A DNA stretch of 26,409 bases, from assembly GCA_964432115.1 (NCBI GenBank), contig CAYSMC010000009.1, positions 1 through 26,409 on the forward strand, given 5' to 3'. Of this stretch, positions 6,322-13,900 are shown in pieces (position 1 is the stretch's first letter; every line of letters starts with the position of its first letter). The notes beneath the pieces are model-generated. The model saw nothing but the letters and a program-made list of their open reading frames with translations. It was not told where the DNA came from and searched no databases. Origin of the DNA: JAAZKO01 sp964432115. GTDB taxonomy: Bacteria > Patescibacteriota > Microgenomatia > UBA1400 > PJMF01. A program made the translations under genes and the position numbers.

Positions 6322-6977
6322 GCACCCATATTCGCCCCAAAATTTTTCTCACTACCCATCGCATCGTGGACATTTTTACTGTTTTTAAAACTAAAAGCAG
6401 TGCCACGTCCGCGCTTACCTTTACCAGATACCTGACTCATCCAGGTTTTAGCACTGTGTACTTGTTGACGTAGTAACATGATCCACTCACGCAGTTTGTG
6501 AAAAAAATTAAAAAAACCAATGCCACTAGTACCAGGATCAACTACTTCTTGACTGAGGGCTAAATCAATTTCTTGATCAAGACCTTTAATATCTTGAGCC
6601 AACATTTTTAACTCATCTCGAGTAGCTTGCAATTCTTTAAGATTTTTTTCAGCTTGAGCAGCAAAAATTTCGTGGCTATCTACAGGATTGATTTGATCAT
6701 GAAGCCGACGACGTAGCGCTTCTTTTTTTTGTTTTGTTAGTAACTCTGCTTGTTTTTGACCATCAAGTTGCTCAGTCAATTGTGGAAGAAAGTCTCCCCC
6801 AGTTTGACTTAAGGCTTGAGCAAAAGGATTTAATTTTTGTTTTTGAGCTTCGCTTTTAGGAATATATGAACTAGCGTTTTTTTCACTTTCCAATAAGGCT
6901 CGAACTAGAGCTCCATTTTGTTGAGCTGGCTGCTTTCTGGCTGATTGGCCACTAGTGTTTTGATTCAGGTTATTCAT
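6318..6977 (-). CDS. DUF5660-like hypothetical protein (219 aa)
   Basis: The layout is a disordered Gln/Ser/Ala-rich N-terminus (residues 1-70), a central helical coiled-coil region (AEKNLKELQATRDELKMLAQDI), and an aromatic/amphipathic segment GIGFFNFFHKLREWIMLLRQQV. The tail is glycine- and lysine-rich (SGKGKRGRGTAFSF). This recalls DUF5660, a family of unknown function I associate with Microgenomates (CPR). The match is from memory of the overall pattern, not a search. ATG 6977 was preferred over an in-frame TTG at 7007, because the extra residues (a poly-Phe run) come from an A/T tract. A strong promoter lies at 7042-7070. The gene is convergent with its plus-strand neighbour. Confidence 0.65.
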   Translation of the reverse strand: MNNLNQNTSGQSARKQPAQQNGALVRALLESEKNASSYIPKSEAQKQKLNPFAQALSQTGGDFLPQLTEQLDGQKQAELLTKQKKEALRRRLHDQINPVDSHEIFAAQAEKNLKELQATRDELKMLAQDIKGLDQEIDLALSQEVVDPGTSGIGFFNFFHKLREWIMLLRQQVHSAKTWMSQVSGKGKRGRGTAFSFKNSKNVHDAMGSEKNFGANMGA

Positions 6978-7041
6978 GATTGTAGCGTGTTTAAAAAAAA
7001 AGGACAATAAATACTAAAATCCCTAATTTAGTTAAACATAT

Positions 7042-7070
7042 ATTATAGGATCACAATGATACAAAGTCAA
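7042..7070 (-). promoter_or_regulatory. Promoter of the DUF5660-like gene
   Basis: TTGACT (7070-7065), a 17-nt spacer and a perfect TATAAT (7047-7042). This is one of the best sigma-70-type matches in the window. It gives a leader of about 58 nt to the ATG at 6977. Confidence 0.75.
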
Positions 7071-7103
7071 GTTTTACCTCTAGATCAATAGAAATTGGGA
7101 ATT

Positions 7104-8096
7104 TTAATCCTTAATCAAATTTTCGATAGTTTGGCGACGAAGTAGTTGAGCTTTAAAACTAGCAAGATATTGCTCGTTATTAGCAATTTGTTCACGTAGC
7201 TTGTCATCTTTGATGTCGGCCAAAGCTTTTTCTAAACTCTTATCGTCGACCTTCATTTGTCGTTCTTTGGCAATTGCAGCCAAAATGAAATCTATTTGTA
7301 GGCGATTTAAGACTGTCCCCGCCATCTCATTACCCAGTTCTTCTAGGTTGATTTGACGTTGTGCTAAATATTTCTCGACGCTCAATTTATAGGCAGCCAA
7401 CTGTTCTTTAAATTTTTCAAATTCAGCTTGAGTTTCTCGGCGCAACAATAATTCACCGATACTGGGTCGAATGTTTAGCACTAATTCTCGTAAAATATGT
7501 TGATAATAAATTTCTTGTTCTTGATCAGGAGAAAGTTTTTCAACTTGCTTTTTATTATCTTTTTCTTGATTTGATTTGCTATTTTTTGCTGATTTTTCTT
7601 TACTTTCTTGTGCAAGTTGCTGATTGTGATTTTTAATATATTTGTCAGCCGCTTTTTTGCCATCTTTTATGTATTTTTGGTAATTTTTTAGATCAATTTT
7701 GGGGGTTTCACAAAAATGAGCTTCAAGCACCCAATCTTCACCTTTTTTAATCAAAACGAGGTGATATTCAGGAGCGGTAATGGGTTGTTTATTTGCTTTT
7801 TTTAGTGCCTCAATATATTTTTGGGGCAAAATATCTTTGAGAATGTTTTCGGCAACTTTTTCTAGCGACACTTGTTTTTCGGCAATTTTTAAAGGCACCT
7901 TGCCCTGACGGAAACCCTCAATTTTCATTTTTTTAGCCAGATCAGCGATAGCTTGTTGGTAGGGTTTTTTTAATTCTGACCATGGAATAGTAACGCGCAA
8001 CAGATCATTGTGGCTAATTAAAAATTTCTTAGTCTTTGTCTGAGTTTCATTACTGGCTTTATTAGCCTTTTTTACTTTACTTGTTGTTTTTGCCAT
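7104..8096 (-). CDS. tig: Trigger factor-like ribosome-associated chaperone lacking the PPIase domain
   Basis: Trigger factor binds L23 at the ribosome exit and shields nascent chains. The ribosome-binding signature GFRQGKVP is at residues 61-68, in an N-domain running from about 28 to 140. It is preceded by a 25-residue Lys/Thr-rich extension not usual in the family. Where the FKBP-type PPIase domain should be, there is only a charged low-complexity linker (about 148-200, rich in Lys, Gln, Asn, Ser). The C-terminal chaperone arms follow (ELLLRRETQAEFEKF to the end). Total 330 aa against about 430. The frame is intact, so this looks like a domain loss. The gene has its own -10 box and the start is ATG at 8096. 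Confidence 0.88.
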   Translation of the reverse strand: MAKTTSKVKKANKASNETQTKTKKFLISHNDLLRVTIPWSELKKPYQQAIADLAKKMKIEGFRQGKVPLKIAEKQVSLEKVAENILKDILPQKYIEALKKANKQPITAPEYHLVLIKKGEDWVLEAHFCETPKIDLKNYQKYIKDGKKAADKYIKNHNQQLAQESKEKSAKNSKSNQEKDNKKQVEKLSPDQEQEIYYQHILRELVLNIRPSIGELLLRRETQAEFEKFKEQLAAYKLSVEKYLAQRQINLEELGNEMAGTVLNRLQIDFILAAIAKERQMKVDDKSLEKALADIKDDKLREQIANNEQYLASFKAQLLRRQTIENLIKD

Positions 8097-8104
8097 AGGT
8101 GTGC

Positions 8105-8110
8105 ATTATA
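8105..8110 (-). promoter_or_regulatory. -10 box of the trigger factor gene
   Basis: A perfect TATAAT ends 8 nt before the ATG, so the transcript is probably leaderless or nearly so. No convincing -35. Confidence 0.55.
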
Positions 8111-8169
8111 CCCCATCATTTATTGGCTGGTTAAGGTGGAAGTTTGGCAATTATTTGATTTGATGCAAA

Positions 8170-9219
8170 TTAAATTTGACTTAATTGTTCCATTAAGCGA
8201 CAAGTATAACCCCACTCATTATCATACCAAGCGATAACTTTTAAGAGATTGCCGTCGATCAATTGCATTAATGGTAAATCGACCACGGCACTATATTCAC
8301 AAGCAATAAAATCGCTAGAGACTAATGGCTCTTGACTAACAGCCACAATTCCCTGATATTTTCCCTTGGCTGCTTCGATAAAAGTTTGTTTAACTTCTTC
8401 TAATTGACTTGCTTTACTCAAAACAAAGGTGATATCAGAAATAGAAACGGTTGGAGTTGGTACGCGAATAGCCAAACCATCAAACTTATTTTTCAAACTG
8501 GGAATAATGCCGGCTGTAGCTTTGGCAGCCCCTGTTGAAGTAGGTACCAAATTAATAGTTGCAGCTCGAGCTCGGCGCAAATCTTTTTTGTGAGAATTAT
8601 CGTGCAAATTTTGATCACTAGTATAAGAGTGAATAGTGGTTAAAATGGCTTTTTCAACGCCAAAGCTATCTTGGATAATTTGCGCAATCGGCGCTACACA
8701 ATTAGTAGTACATGAAGCATTGGAGAAAATATTTTTATTAAGATCGACTTTGTTGACACCAATCACGCCAGTGCTGATGAGGCCATCGGGATCTTCTTTT
8801 CCCGGAGCAGACAGTAATACCTTTTTAGCTCCCGCTTTTAAGTGTAGGGCAGCTTTTTTGGCTTTATTAAATGCACCAGTAGCTTCTAAAACACTGTATA
8901 TTTCATATTTTTCCCAGGGAATTTTGCTTGGATCACGCTCAGCAGTGATTAAAATTTTGTGTTTATCTACGCTAATGTAACCTAGTTCAATTTCCCCATC
9001 ACTCGATTCTTCGACTTTTTTTAATTCTTCGAATTGAATTGTTTCACTAAATGGTCCATAAACACTATCGTATTTGAGTAATCTCACCCAGCCTGCTAAA
9101 TCCATTGATCCTGAAGTATTAATCACTTTTAAATTCAGATCTTGACGATGTTTTTCAAACCAAATTCGAAAAGCTAAACGACCGATACGACCGAGACCAT
9201 TAATGGCGAAATTTTTCAT
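8170..9219 (-). CDS. gap: Glyceraldehyde-3-phosphate dehydrogenase (type I)
   Basis: Interconverts glyceraldehyde-3-phosphate and 1,3-bisphosphoglycerate with NAD(P). The Rossmann motif INGLGRIGR is at residues 6-14. The catalytic NASCTTNC has Cys170, with His197 in TTIHSYT at the canonical 27-residue spacing. The C-terminal WYDNEWGY signature is intact. Length 349 aa is slightly above the usual 330-340. At the end of the second beta strand, where NAD-specific enzymes have Asp (IND), this protein has VINTSGS, so the acidic residue that rejects NADP is missing. It lies 46 nt downstream of pyrH, probably in the femAB-pyrH-gap operon. With tpiA at 13178, this is one of two lower-glycolysis genes here, in separate transcription units. 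Confidence 0.97.
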   Translation of the reverse strand: MKNFAINGLGRIGRLAFRIWFEKHRQDLNLKVINTSGSMDLAGWVRLLKYDSVYGPFSETIQFEELKKVEESSDGEIELGYISVDKHKILITAERDPSKIPWEKYEIYSVLEATGAFNKAKKAALHLKAGAKKVLLSAPGKEDPDGLISTGVIGVNKVDLNKNIFSNASCTTNCVAPIAQIIQDSFGVEKAILTTIHSYTSDQNLHDNSHKKDLRRARAATINLVPTSTGAAKATAGIIPSLKNKFDGLAIRVPTPTVSISDITFVLSKASQLEEVKQTFIEAAKGKYQGIVAVSQEPLVSSDFIACEYSAVVDLPLMQLIDGNLLKVIAWYDNEWGYTCRLMEQLSQI

Positions 9220-9265
9220 AGGCAGCTTTCTTTAATTTTTTAAGATTGTCAATAATTTATCTAAA

Positions 9266-10006
9266 TTAGACTAACCGAGTTTCTACATCATTAGCTAAAT
9301 AAGTCCCAACATCTTCGCCAGTTACAGCTTTTTTTAAATCATGTTCTTTGAACAGATTGAAAACCATAATTGGCATGTTATTTTCTTTACACATAGCCAA
9401 GGCGCCAGTATCCATAATTTGCACTTCTTCTTTTTCAATAGCATCTTTAAAAGTCATAGTTTTAAAGCGTTTTGCATCTGGAAACTTTAACGGATCTTGC
9501 TCATAAATACCATCTACTTTAGTGGCTTTCATTAGTACATCACAATGCAATTCTAAAGCATGCAGAGCTGCCCCAGAATCAGTAGTGACATAAGGCATAC
9601 CTGTGCCGGCTACTAAAATTAATACGCGGCCTTTTTCCAAGTGGCGAATGGCTTTATTGCGGATAAAACTTTCACTGACGGCGGGCATGGTGAGGGCTGA
9701 TTGAGTGCGGACTGCTACTCCCACTTTTCTTAAAGCATCTTGAAGAGCTAGACCATTCATAACTGTAGCCAACATCCCCATGTAATCAGCAATAGCTCGA
9801 TCAATACCATTTTTCGAAGCAGCTAAACCACGGAAAATATTTCCACCACCAATAACGATTGCCGTTTCCACCTTTTGTTCTACTACAGTTTTAATTTTTT
9901 GAGCCATAACTAAAACTGCTTTAGGATCTATACCAAATTCTCGATCACCCAACAAAGATTCACCGCCAATCTTGAGCATAATTCTTTTGAAACGTTTTTC
10001 TTCCAT
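9266..10006 (-). CDS. pyrH: Uridylate kinase (UMP kinase)
   Basis: Phosphorylates UMP to UDP with ATP; it belongs to the amino-acid-kinase fold family of bacterial UMP kinases. LKIGGESLLG (11-20) is the N-terminal nucleotide-binding loop; many homologues have SGE where this has GGE. The UMP site GGGNIFRG is at 53-60 and DYMGMLATVMN at 74-84. TGMPYVTTDSGAALHALEL and MKATKVDGIY follow as in the family. Length 246 aa is usual. The ATG at 10006 has a strong Shine-Dalgarno (AAAGGAAG), and the gene is 15 nt after the femAB-like gene, so it is operon-internal. The common neighbours tsf and frr are not here. Confidence 0.97.
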   Translation of the reverse strand: MEEKRFKRIMLKIGGESLLGDREFGIDPKAVLVMAQKIKTVVEQKVETAIVIGGGNIFRGLAASKNGIDRAIADYMGMLATVMNGLALQDALRKVGVAVRTQSALTMPAVSESFIRNKAIRHLEKGRVLILVAGTGMPYVTTDSGAALHALELHCDVLMKATKVDGIYEQDPLKFPDAKRFKTMTFKDAIEKEEVQIMDTGALAMCKENNMPIMVFNLFKEHDLKKAVTGEDVGTYLANDVETRLV

Positions 10007-10021
10007 AATGCTTCCTTTATT

Positions 10022-11059
10022 TTATTTATAGCTTAATAAATTTTTTTTAAAACGCAAGAATTTCCAACGCCAATTTTCCGCTAAATTATATATTTTATAA
10101 ATTGGATAATTATAAACCAAATCATAAGTGCCGATGTGTTCAACTAATTGTCCACCATAACTACGTTTAAAGCGGTGAAAACCAAACCAAGGATCTTTGG
10201 GATCGGGATTGGGTCCTAGTGCACCCCACATATCAAAGAGTTGGCAATTGTGTTGTTGGCCGAAACGAATAGCTTCCCACATCATCAGGTTGCTCGCCAT
10301 CAATTCGCGATGCTGGTTGCTAGAGGCTCCGTAGGGGTAGTAAAGCACATTATCAAAAACAAAAAGAATCCACACTACCAAAATTTTATTCTCAAAGCTA
10401 GCTTTTAAAATATGCATAATGTTGCTATCTTTAAAAGTTTGCCACATTTGGCGAAAATACTCTGGTGAATGAGCATAAAATGCTTGTCTTTTGGTAGTTT
10501 CTTCCAATATTTTGAGATAATCTTCTAAACCCTGTTCACTACTGTCTTCAACAACTGTTACTCCCTTTTTCATTGCTAGTCTAGTATTGTAACGAGTTTT
10601 GCTAGTCATTTTGGCCATTAATTCTGTCTCTGAGGGGGTGAGATCAAGATGAAAGGTGAACGGAGTAAACAGTGAACGTCCTGCTTCTGTTTGATAATTT
10701 TGTAAAAATTTCACACTCGGATGACGTTGATGATCTTGATCAAGTTCCTTGGTCACTGCTGGTTCTAATTTAATGAAAATTGCCTGGTGTTTATCAGCTA
10801 GTTGTTTGAGGGTGCTCATTTGTTCTTCATCAGGATCAAAACCTTTGGGAAAATACCCAATTTTTTTATTGAAAAAAGGTAATTGGTGAAAAGTGACAGT
10901 TAGGCCTTTTGTGAGCTGACCCTCGTTAAAAAACCCGACGCGCTCCACTTCTTGACCAGTTTTTTTGCGAAACTCTCCCCATTCATAAGATTGAATGGGA
11001 TGTGTAACGACACGATTATATAAATCTTTTTCTTCAGGTCTAATATTGCGTATTAACAT
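10022..11059 (-). CDS. FemAB/FemX-family aminoacyltransferase (peptidoglycan bridge formation)
   Basis: Family members use aminoacyl-tRNA to add amino acids to the lipid II stem peptide at the inner face of the membrane. The protein is 345 aa. Visible family features are HPIQSYEWGEFRKKTGQ at the N-terminus, MTSKTRYNTRLAMKKGV at the start of the second GNAT-like domain, and YPYGASSNQHRELMASNLM. The ending is FDMWGALGPNPD...WFGFHRFKRSYGG. There is no obvious long helical arm, so it is closer to FemX/MurM-type single-residue enzymes than to FemA. It is the first gene of an apparent operon with pyrH and gap, with its own promoter overlapping the uvrD terminator. The amino acid added cannot be told from sequence. 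Confidence 0.88.
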   Translation of the reverse strand: MLIRNIRPEEKDLYNRVVTHPIQSYEWGEFRKKTGQEVERVGFFNEGQLTKGLTVTFHQLPFFNKKIGYFPKGFDPDEEQMSTLKQLADKHQAIFIKLEPAVTKELDQDHQRHPSVKFLQNYQTEAGRSLFTPFTFHLDLTPSETELMAKMTSKTRYNTRLAMKKGVTVVEDSSEQGLEDYLKILEETTKRQAFYAHSPEYFRQMWQTFKDSNIMHILKASFENKILVVWILFVFDNVLYYPYGASSNQHRELMASNLMMWEAIRFGQQHNCQLFDMWGALGPNPDPKDPWFGFHRFKRSYGGQLVEHIGTYDLVYNYPIYKIYNLAENWRWKFLRFKKNLLSYK

Positions 11060-11074
11060 AACGTACGGTCCTAT

Positions 11075-11103
11075 ATTATAGGAGAAAAAAGCTGACTTGT
11101 CAG
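11075..11103 (-). promoter_or_regulatory. Promoter of the femAB-pyrH-gap operon
   Basis: CTGACA (11103-11098), a 17-nt spacer and a perfect TATAAT (11080-11075), 15 nt before the ATG. The -35 lies inside the stem of the uvrD terminator. The -10 sits in a 13-bp palindrome, CCTATA-T-TATAGG (11070-11082 on the plus strand), which could be an operator. Confidence 0.72.
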
Positions 11104-11104
11104 C
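11085..11104 (-). terminator. Intrinsic terminator of uvrD
   Basis: On the minus strand GCTGA-CAAG-TCAGC forms a compact hairpin followed by six T (11090-11085). It starts 7 nt after the uvrD stop codon. Confidence 0.85.
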
Positions 11105-11111
11105 CGGTTAT

Positions 11112-13100
11112 TTAATCATCTAAGAAATTTTTAATATCAATTTCGTCATTGAGCAAGGCTTCTAGTTGATCATCGTCAATGATTAAGCGTCTTTTTTTAT
11201 TAACAGTTTGTTTCGATTTTTTCTTATTTTTTTGGTAGGGATGTTGATGCCAATTACTAATGGTTTCGTCAAAATGCCGACTAATAGTGATTAAATTGTG
11301 ATTGATTTCACCTAAAAAACGACTGGGTAAATTTTGTTGTTGGTGGCCAAATTGATAGCGATTGCGAGCATAGCTAAAAACTAATTGTTTTCTGGCTCGC
11401 GTCACACCCACATAACACAAGCGTCTTTCTTCTTCTAATTCTTCTTCATTAAACATTGAACGAGTGTGAGGTAATAGACCCTCTTCCATACCCACCATGA
11501 ACACAATGTCAAATTCTAGGCCCTTGGCAGAATGAAGACTCATTAGTTTTACTCCCTTAAACTGCTGATGAGTTTTTCCCTCAGGTAGAAAACCATCTTG
11601 GACTAGGGCTACGTTTTCTAAAAAGATCAAAGTATTATCAAATAAGCTAGCTACATTAAGTAATTCTTCAATATTATCTAAACGACTTTGATCGTCGAGA
11701 TTTTTTGGATCAAACTTTTCTAGATAGTTAGTAGATTTTAAGATTTCTTGCAAGGCTGAGGCTGGGTTATTCAAAATAGTGTCATCAGCAGTTTTTAGCC
11801 AAGTTTGAAAGTTTCTAAAGCGTCTTTTACCAAGTTTAATGGCTCGACTTAAACTAGGACTATCAATGTCGTTGAAAGCTAAACGTAAATAAGCTAGTAA
11901 ATCTTTAATTTCGCTGCGTTGATAAAATTTGGTTCCACCAATGATTTGATACGGCAACTGATGACGAATCAACGCTTCTTCAAGAGCTCGAGATTGGGCA
12001 TTGGTTCGATATAAAATGGCAATCTCATCTAGAGACTTAATAGATTGTGCTTGAATCAGTTCAACAATTTTTTCGGCTTCTAGTTCACTATTATTTAATT
12101 CATATAATTGGATTTTTTGCTCTGTCGGATCGTGTCGATCGGTCCAAAGTTCCAAAATAGGATGCAGTTGATTTTGATGAATGATTTGTGTAGCTGCATC
12201 TAAAATATTTTGGGTGGAGCGATAATTTTGTTCTAGGCGATACTCTTTTAATTGAGGAAAATCGAGACTAAGTTGCCTTAAATTTCGATAATCTGCACCT
12301 CTCCAAGCATAAATACTTTGAGAAAAGTCACCCACCACAAAAAGTTGATTTTGGGGTTTAGCCAAAATTTTACTCAACAAATATTGCACTTTATTGGTGT
12401 CTTGAAATTCATCAATTAGTACGTATTTAAATTGATTTTGATATTTTTGGCGAATTTCTGGATCGTTTTTTAACAATTGATAGCTAAGAATTAACAAATC
12501 ATCGAAGTCTAGAGCGTTTTCTTGTTTGAGTCGTTTTTCATAAATTTTATAAATTTTGGCAATAACATAATCGAAATCGTTGTTAGCGTTATTTTGGTAA
12601 GCGCTTGGACTTAATAATTGATTTTTAATTTGACTAATCATAGAACGCAGCATAGTCAATTTAAATTTTTGTTGATCGATGTTCGCTTCTTTACAAATAT
12701 TTTTTAATAAATGAAGTTGATCTTGATCATCATAAATGGTGAATTGAGAATTGAGTGTTCTATTAGCTATTTTTAAAAGTTGATTGCTTTGATTCTGTGT
12801 TTCTAAACGTAATACTTTGACTCCTAAACTATGAAAGGTTCCTGAAAACAAGAGTTGTTGACCGGTGTATGACAACACGCGCTTCTTCATTTCATTAGCT
12901 GCTTTATTGGTAAAAGTTAATAATAAAATTTCTCTGGGTTTGGCCAGTTTTTCTTGAATTAAATAAGCGGCTCGGCTAGTTAAGACCCTAGTTTTACCAC
13001 TGCCAGCTCCAGCCAAAACAACAGCCGGCCCATCATGGTGCAGCACTGCTTGACGCTGATCAGGGTTGAGCTGATCCAGCAGCTCTTGGCTCTCAAACAT
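11112..13100 (-). CDS. uvrD: UvrD/PcrA-type superfamily 1A DNA helicase
   Basis: A 3'-5' helicase acting in nucleotide excision and mismatch repair and in clearing protein-DNA obstacles. All SF1A motifs are present: Q motif LNPDQRQAV, Walker A GAGSGKT (31-37), Ia LTFTNKAANEM, II DEFQDTN (230-236), III VGDFSQSIYAWRGA, IV EQNYRST, V LMSLHSAKGLEF and VI RRLCYVGVTRARK. The II box is DEFQ, as in UvrD/PcrA. Length 662 aa is a little short against about 720. The C-terminal tail is basic (KKSKQTVNKKRR) then acidic; PcrA and UvrD tails bind RNA polymerase, but homology is not visible. Monocistronic, with a terminator just after its stop and divergent from tpiA. It could equally be named pcrA. Confidence 0.95.
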   Translation of the reverse strand: MFESQELLDQLNPDQRQAVLHHDGPAVVLAGAGSGKTRVLTSRAAYLIQEKLAKPREILLLTFTNKAANEMKKRVLSYTGQQLLFSGTFHSLGVKVLRLETQNQSNQLLKIANRTLNSQFTIYDDQDQLHLLKNICKEANIDQQKFKLTMLRSMISQIKNQLLSPSAYQNNANNDFDYVIAKIYKIYEKRLKQENALDFDDLLILSYQLLKNDPEIRQKYQNQFKYVLIDEFQDTNKVQYLLSKILAKPQNQLFVVGDFSQSIYAWRGADYRNLRQLSLDFPQLKEYRLEQNYRSTQNILDAATQIIHQNQLHPILELWTDRHDPTEQKIQLYELNNSELEAEKIVELIQAQSIKSLDEIAILYRTNAQSRALEEALIRHQLPYQIIGGTKFYQRSEIKDLLAYLRLAFNDIDSPSLSRAIKLGKRRFRNFQTWLKTADDTILNNPASALQEILKSTNYLEKFDPKNLDDQSRLDNIEELLNVASLFDNTLIFLENVALVQDGFLPEGKTHQQFKGVKLMSLHSAKGLEFDIVFMVGMEEGLLPHTRSMFNEEELEEERRLCYVGVTRARKQLVFSYARNRYQFGHQQQNLPSRFLGEINHNLITISRHFDETISNWHQHPYQKNKKKSKQTVNKKRRLIIDDDQLEALLNDEIDIKNFLDD

Positions 13101-13107
13101 AGTTTTT

Positions 13108-13113
13108 ATAGTA
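13108..13113 (-). promoter_or_regulatory. Possible -10 box of uvrD
   Basis: TACTAT ends 7 nt before the ATG at 13100, fitting a leaderless start; TATAAA overlaps it (13110-13105). No good -35 at standard spacing. Confidence 0.4.
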
Positions 13114-13142
13114 ACATAAAAAGAATTTAAAAGTTGTTAAAA

Positions 13143-13176
13143 TTGCTTTGTTAATGGTTTTTGACTAGAATAAAAT
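13143..13176 (+). promoter_or_regulatory. Promoter of tpiA (two overlapping registers)
   Basis: TTGCTT (13143-13148)-N17-TAGAAT (13166-13171) would start transcription at the GTG itself. TTGTTA (13148-13153)-N17-TAAAAT (13171-13176) is an overlapping alternative. Either leaves almost no 5' UTR. Confidence 0.55.
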
Positions 13177-13177
13177 T

Positions 13178-13861
13178 GTGCAAAAAACTATCTTGCTCAA
13201 TTGGAAAGCTAATAAGAATATTCTTGAAGCTGAACATTGGTTAAATAATTTTCCTAAAGATTTACTGAGAAAAAAGAATGATTTTAAAGTAATAATAGCT
13301 CCACCCTATCCCCTTTTGAGTCAAATGCGACGTTTAATTGATCATCAACAATTACCCATTGCTTTGGCAGTTCAAGATCTTAGTGCGCAAAGTGCGGGAG
13401 CTTATACAGGAGAAGTGGTAGCTAAGAATTTAGAATTTTTAGGTATAGAAATGGCGATTGTTGGTCATAGCGAAAGACGTCGGCTATTTAATGAAAATTC
13501 GCAGTTGGTGGCCAACAAGGTTCAAAGAGCTTTGGAGGCTGAGCTCGGAGTAATGCTATGTTTAGATGAGGCTGATTTTCCCGAACAAGCTAAATTACTA
13601 ACTCAAGAGGAAAGAGCCAAAGTAAGTGTGGCCTATGAGCCTGTTTCAGCAATTGGCAGTGGTCGGGCGATTAAAACGGATAGTGTGCAGTCGTTTTTTG
13701 CCAAACTTCGTCAATATTTTCCTTTTAATCCTTTAATTTATGGTGGAAGCGTCAATCCAAATAATATTAATGATTTTTTAGCTATTAGCGATGGGGTGTT
13801 AGTTTCTAGTGCCGCTTTAGAACTTAATGATTTTTTAGTATTGATCCAAGCAATCTTGTGA
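13178..13861 (+). CDS. tpiA: Triosephosphate isomerase
   Basis: Interconverts dihydroxyacetone phosphate and glyceraldehyde-3-phosphate. The catalytic set is intact: Lys10 in LNWKANK, His97 in GHSERR, and Glu154 in VAYEPVSAIGSG (loop 6). The phosphate loop IYGGSV is at 187-192. At 227 aa it is shorter than the usual 245-255. Two substitutions stand out. Loop 6 has EPVS where most have EPVW. The last phosphate-binding loop reads VLVSSAAL (Ser210-Ser211) where the family has V-GG-ASL. The start is GTG at 13178, immediately after a promoter, so it may be translated leaderless. It leads the plus-strand cluster, but the glycosyltransferase downstream has its own promoter. Confidence 0.95.
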   Translation: MQKTILLNWKANKNILEAEHWLNNFPKDLLRKKNDFKVIIAPPYPLLSQMRRLIDHQQLPIALAVQDLSAQSAGAYTGEVVAKNLEFLGIEMAIVGHSERRRLFNENSQLVANKVQRALEAELGVMLCLDEADFPEQAKLLTQEERAKVSVAYEPVSAIGSGRAIKTDSVQSFFAKLRQYFPFNPLIYGGSVNPNNINDFLAISDGVLVSSAALELNDFLVLIQAIL

Positions 13862-13862
13862 C

Positions 13863-13890
13863 TTGAAAATTTGTACTATTTGTATATATT
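13863..13890 (+). promoter_or_regulatory. Promoter of the PMT-like gene
   Basis: TTGAAA (13863-13868), a 16-nt spacer and TATATT (13885-13890), 10 nt before the GTG start at 13901. Confidence 0.55.
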
Positions 13891-13900
13891 CTGATAGATA

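Noticed and set aside
7481..7663. Small minus-strand frame inside the trigger factor gene
   Set aside because: It overlaps the low-complexity linker in another frame; the Lys/Asn-rich product reflects base composition.
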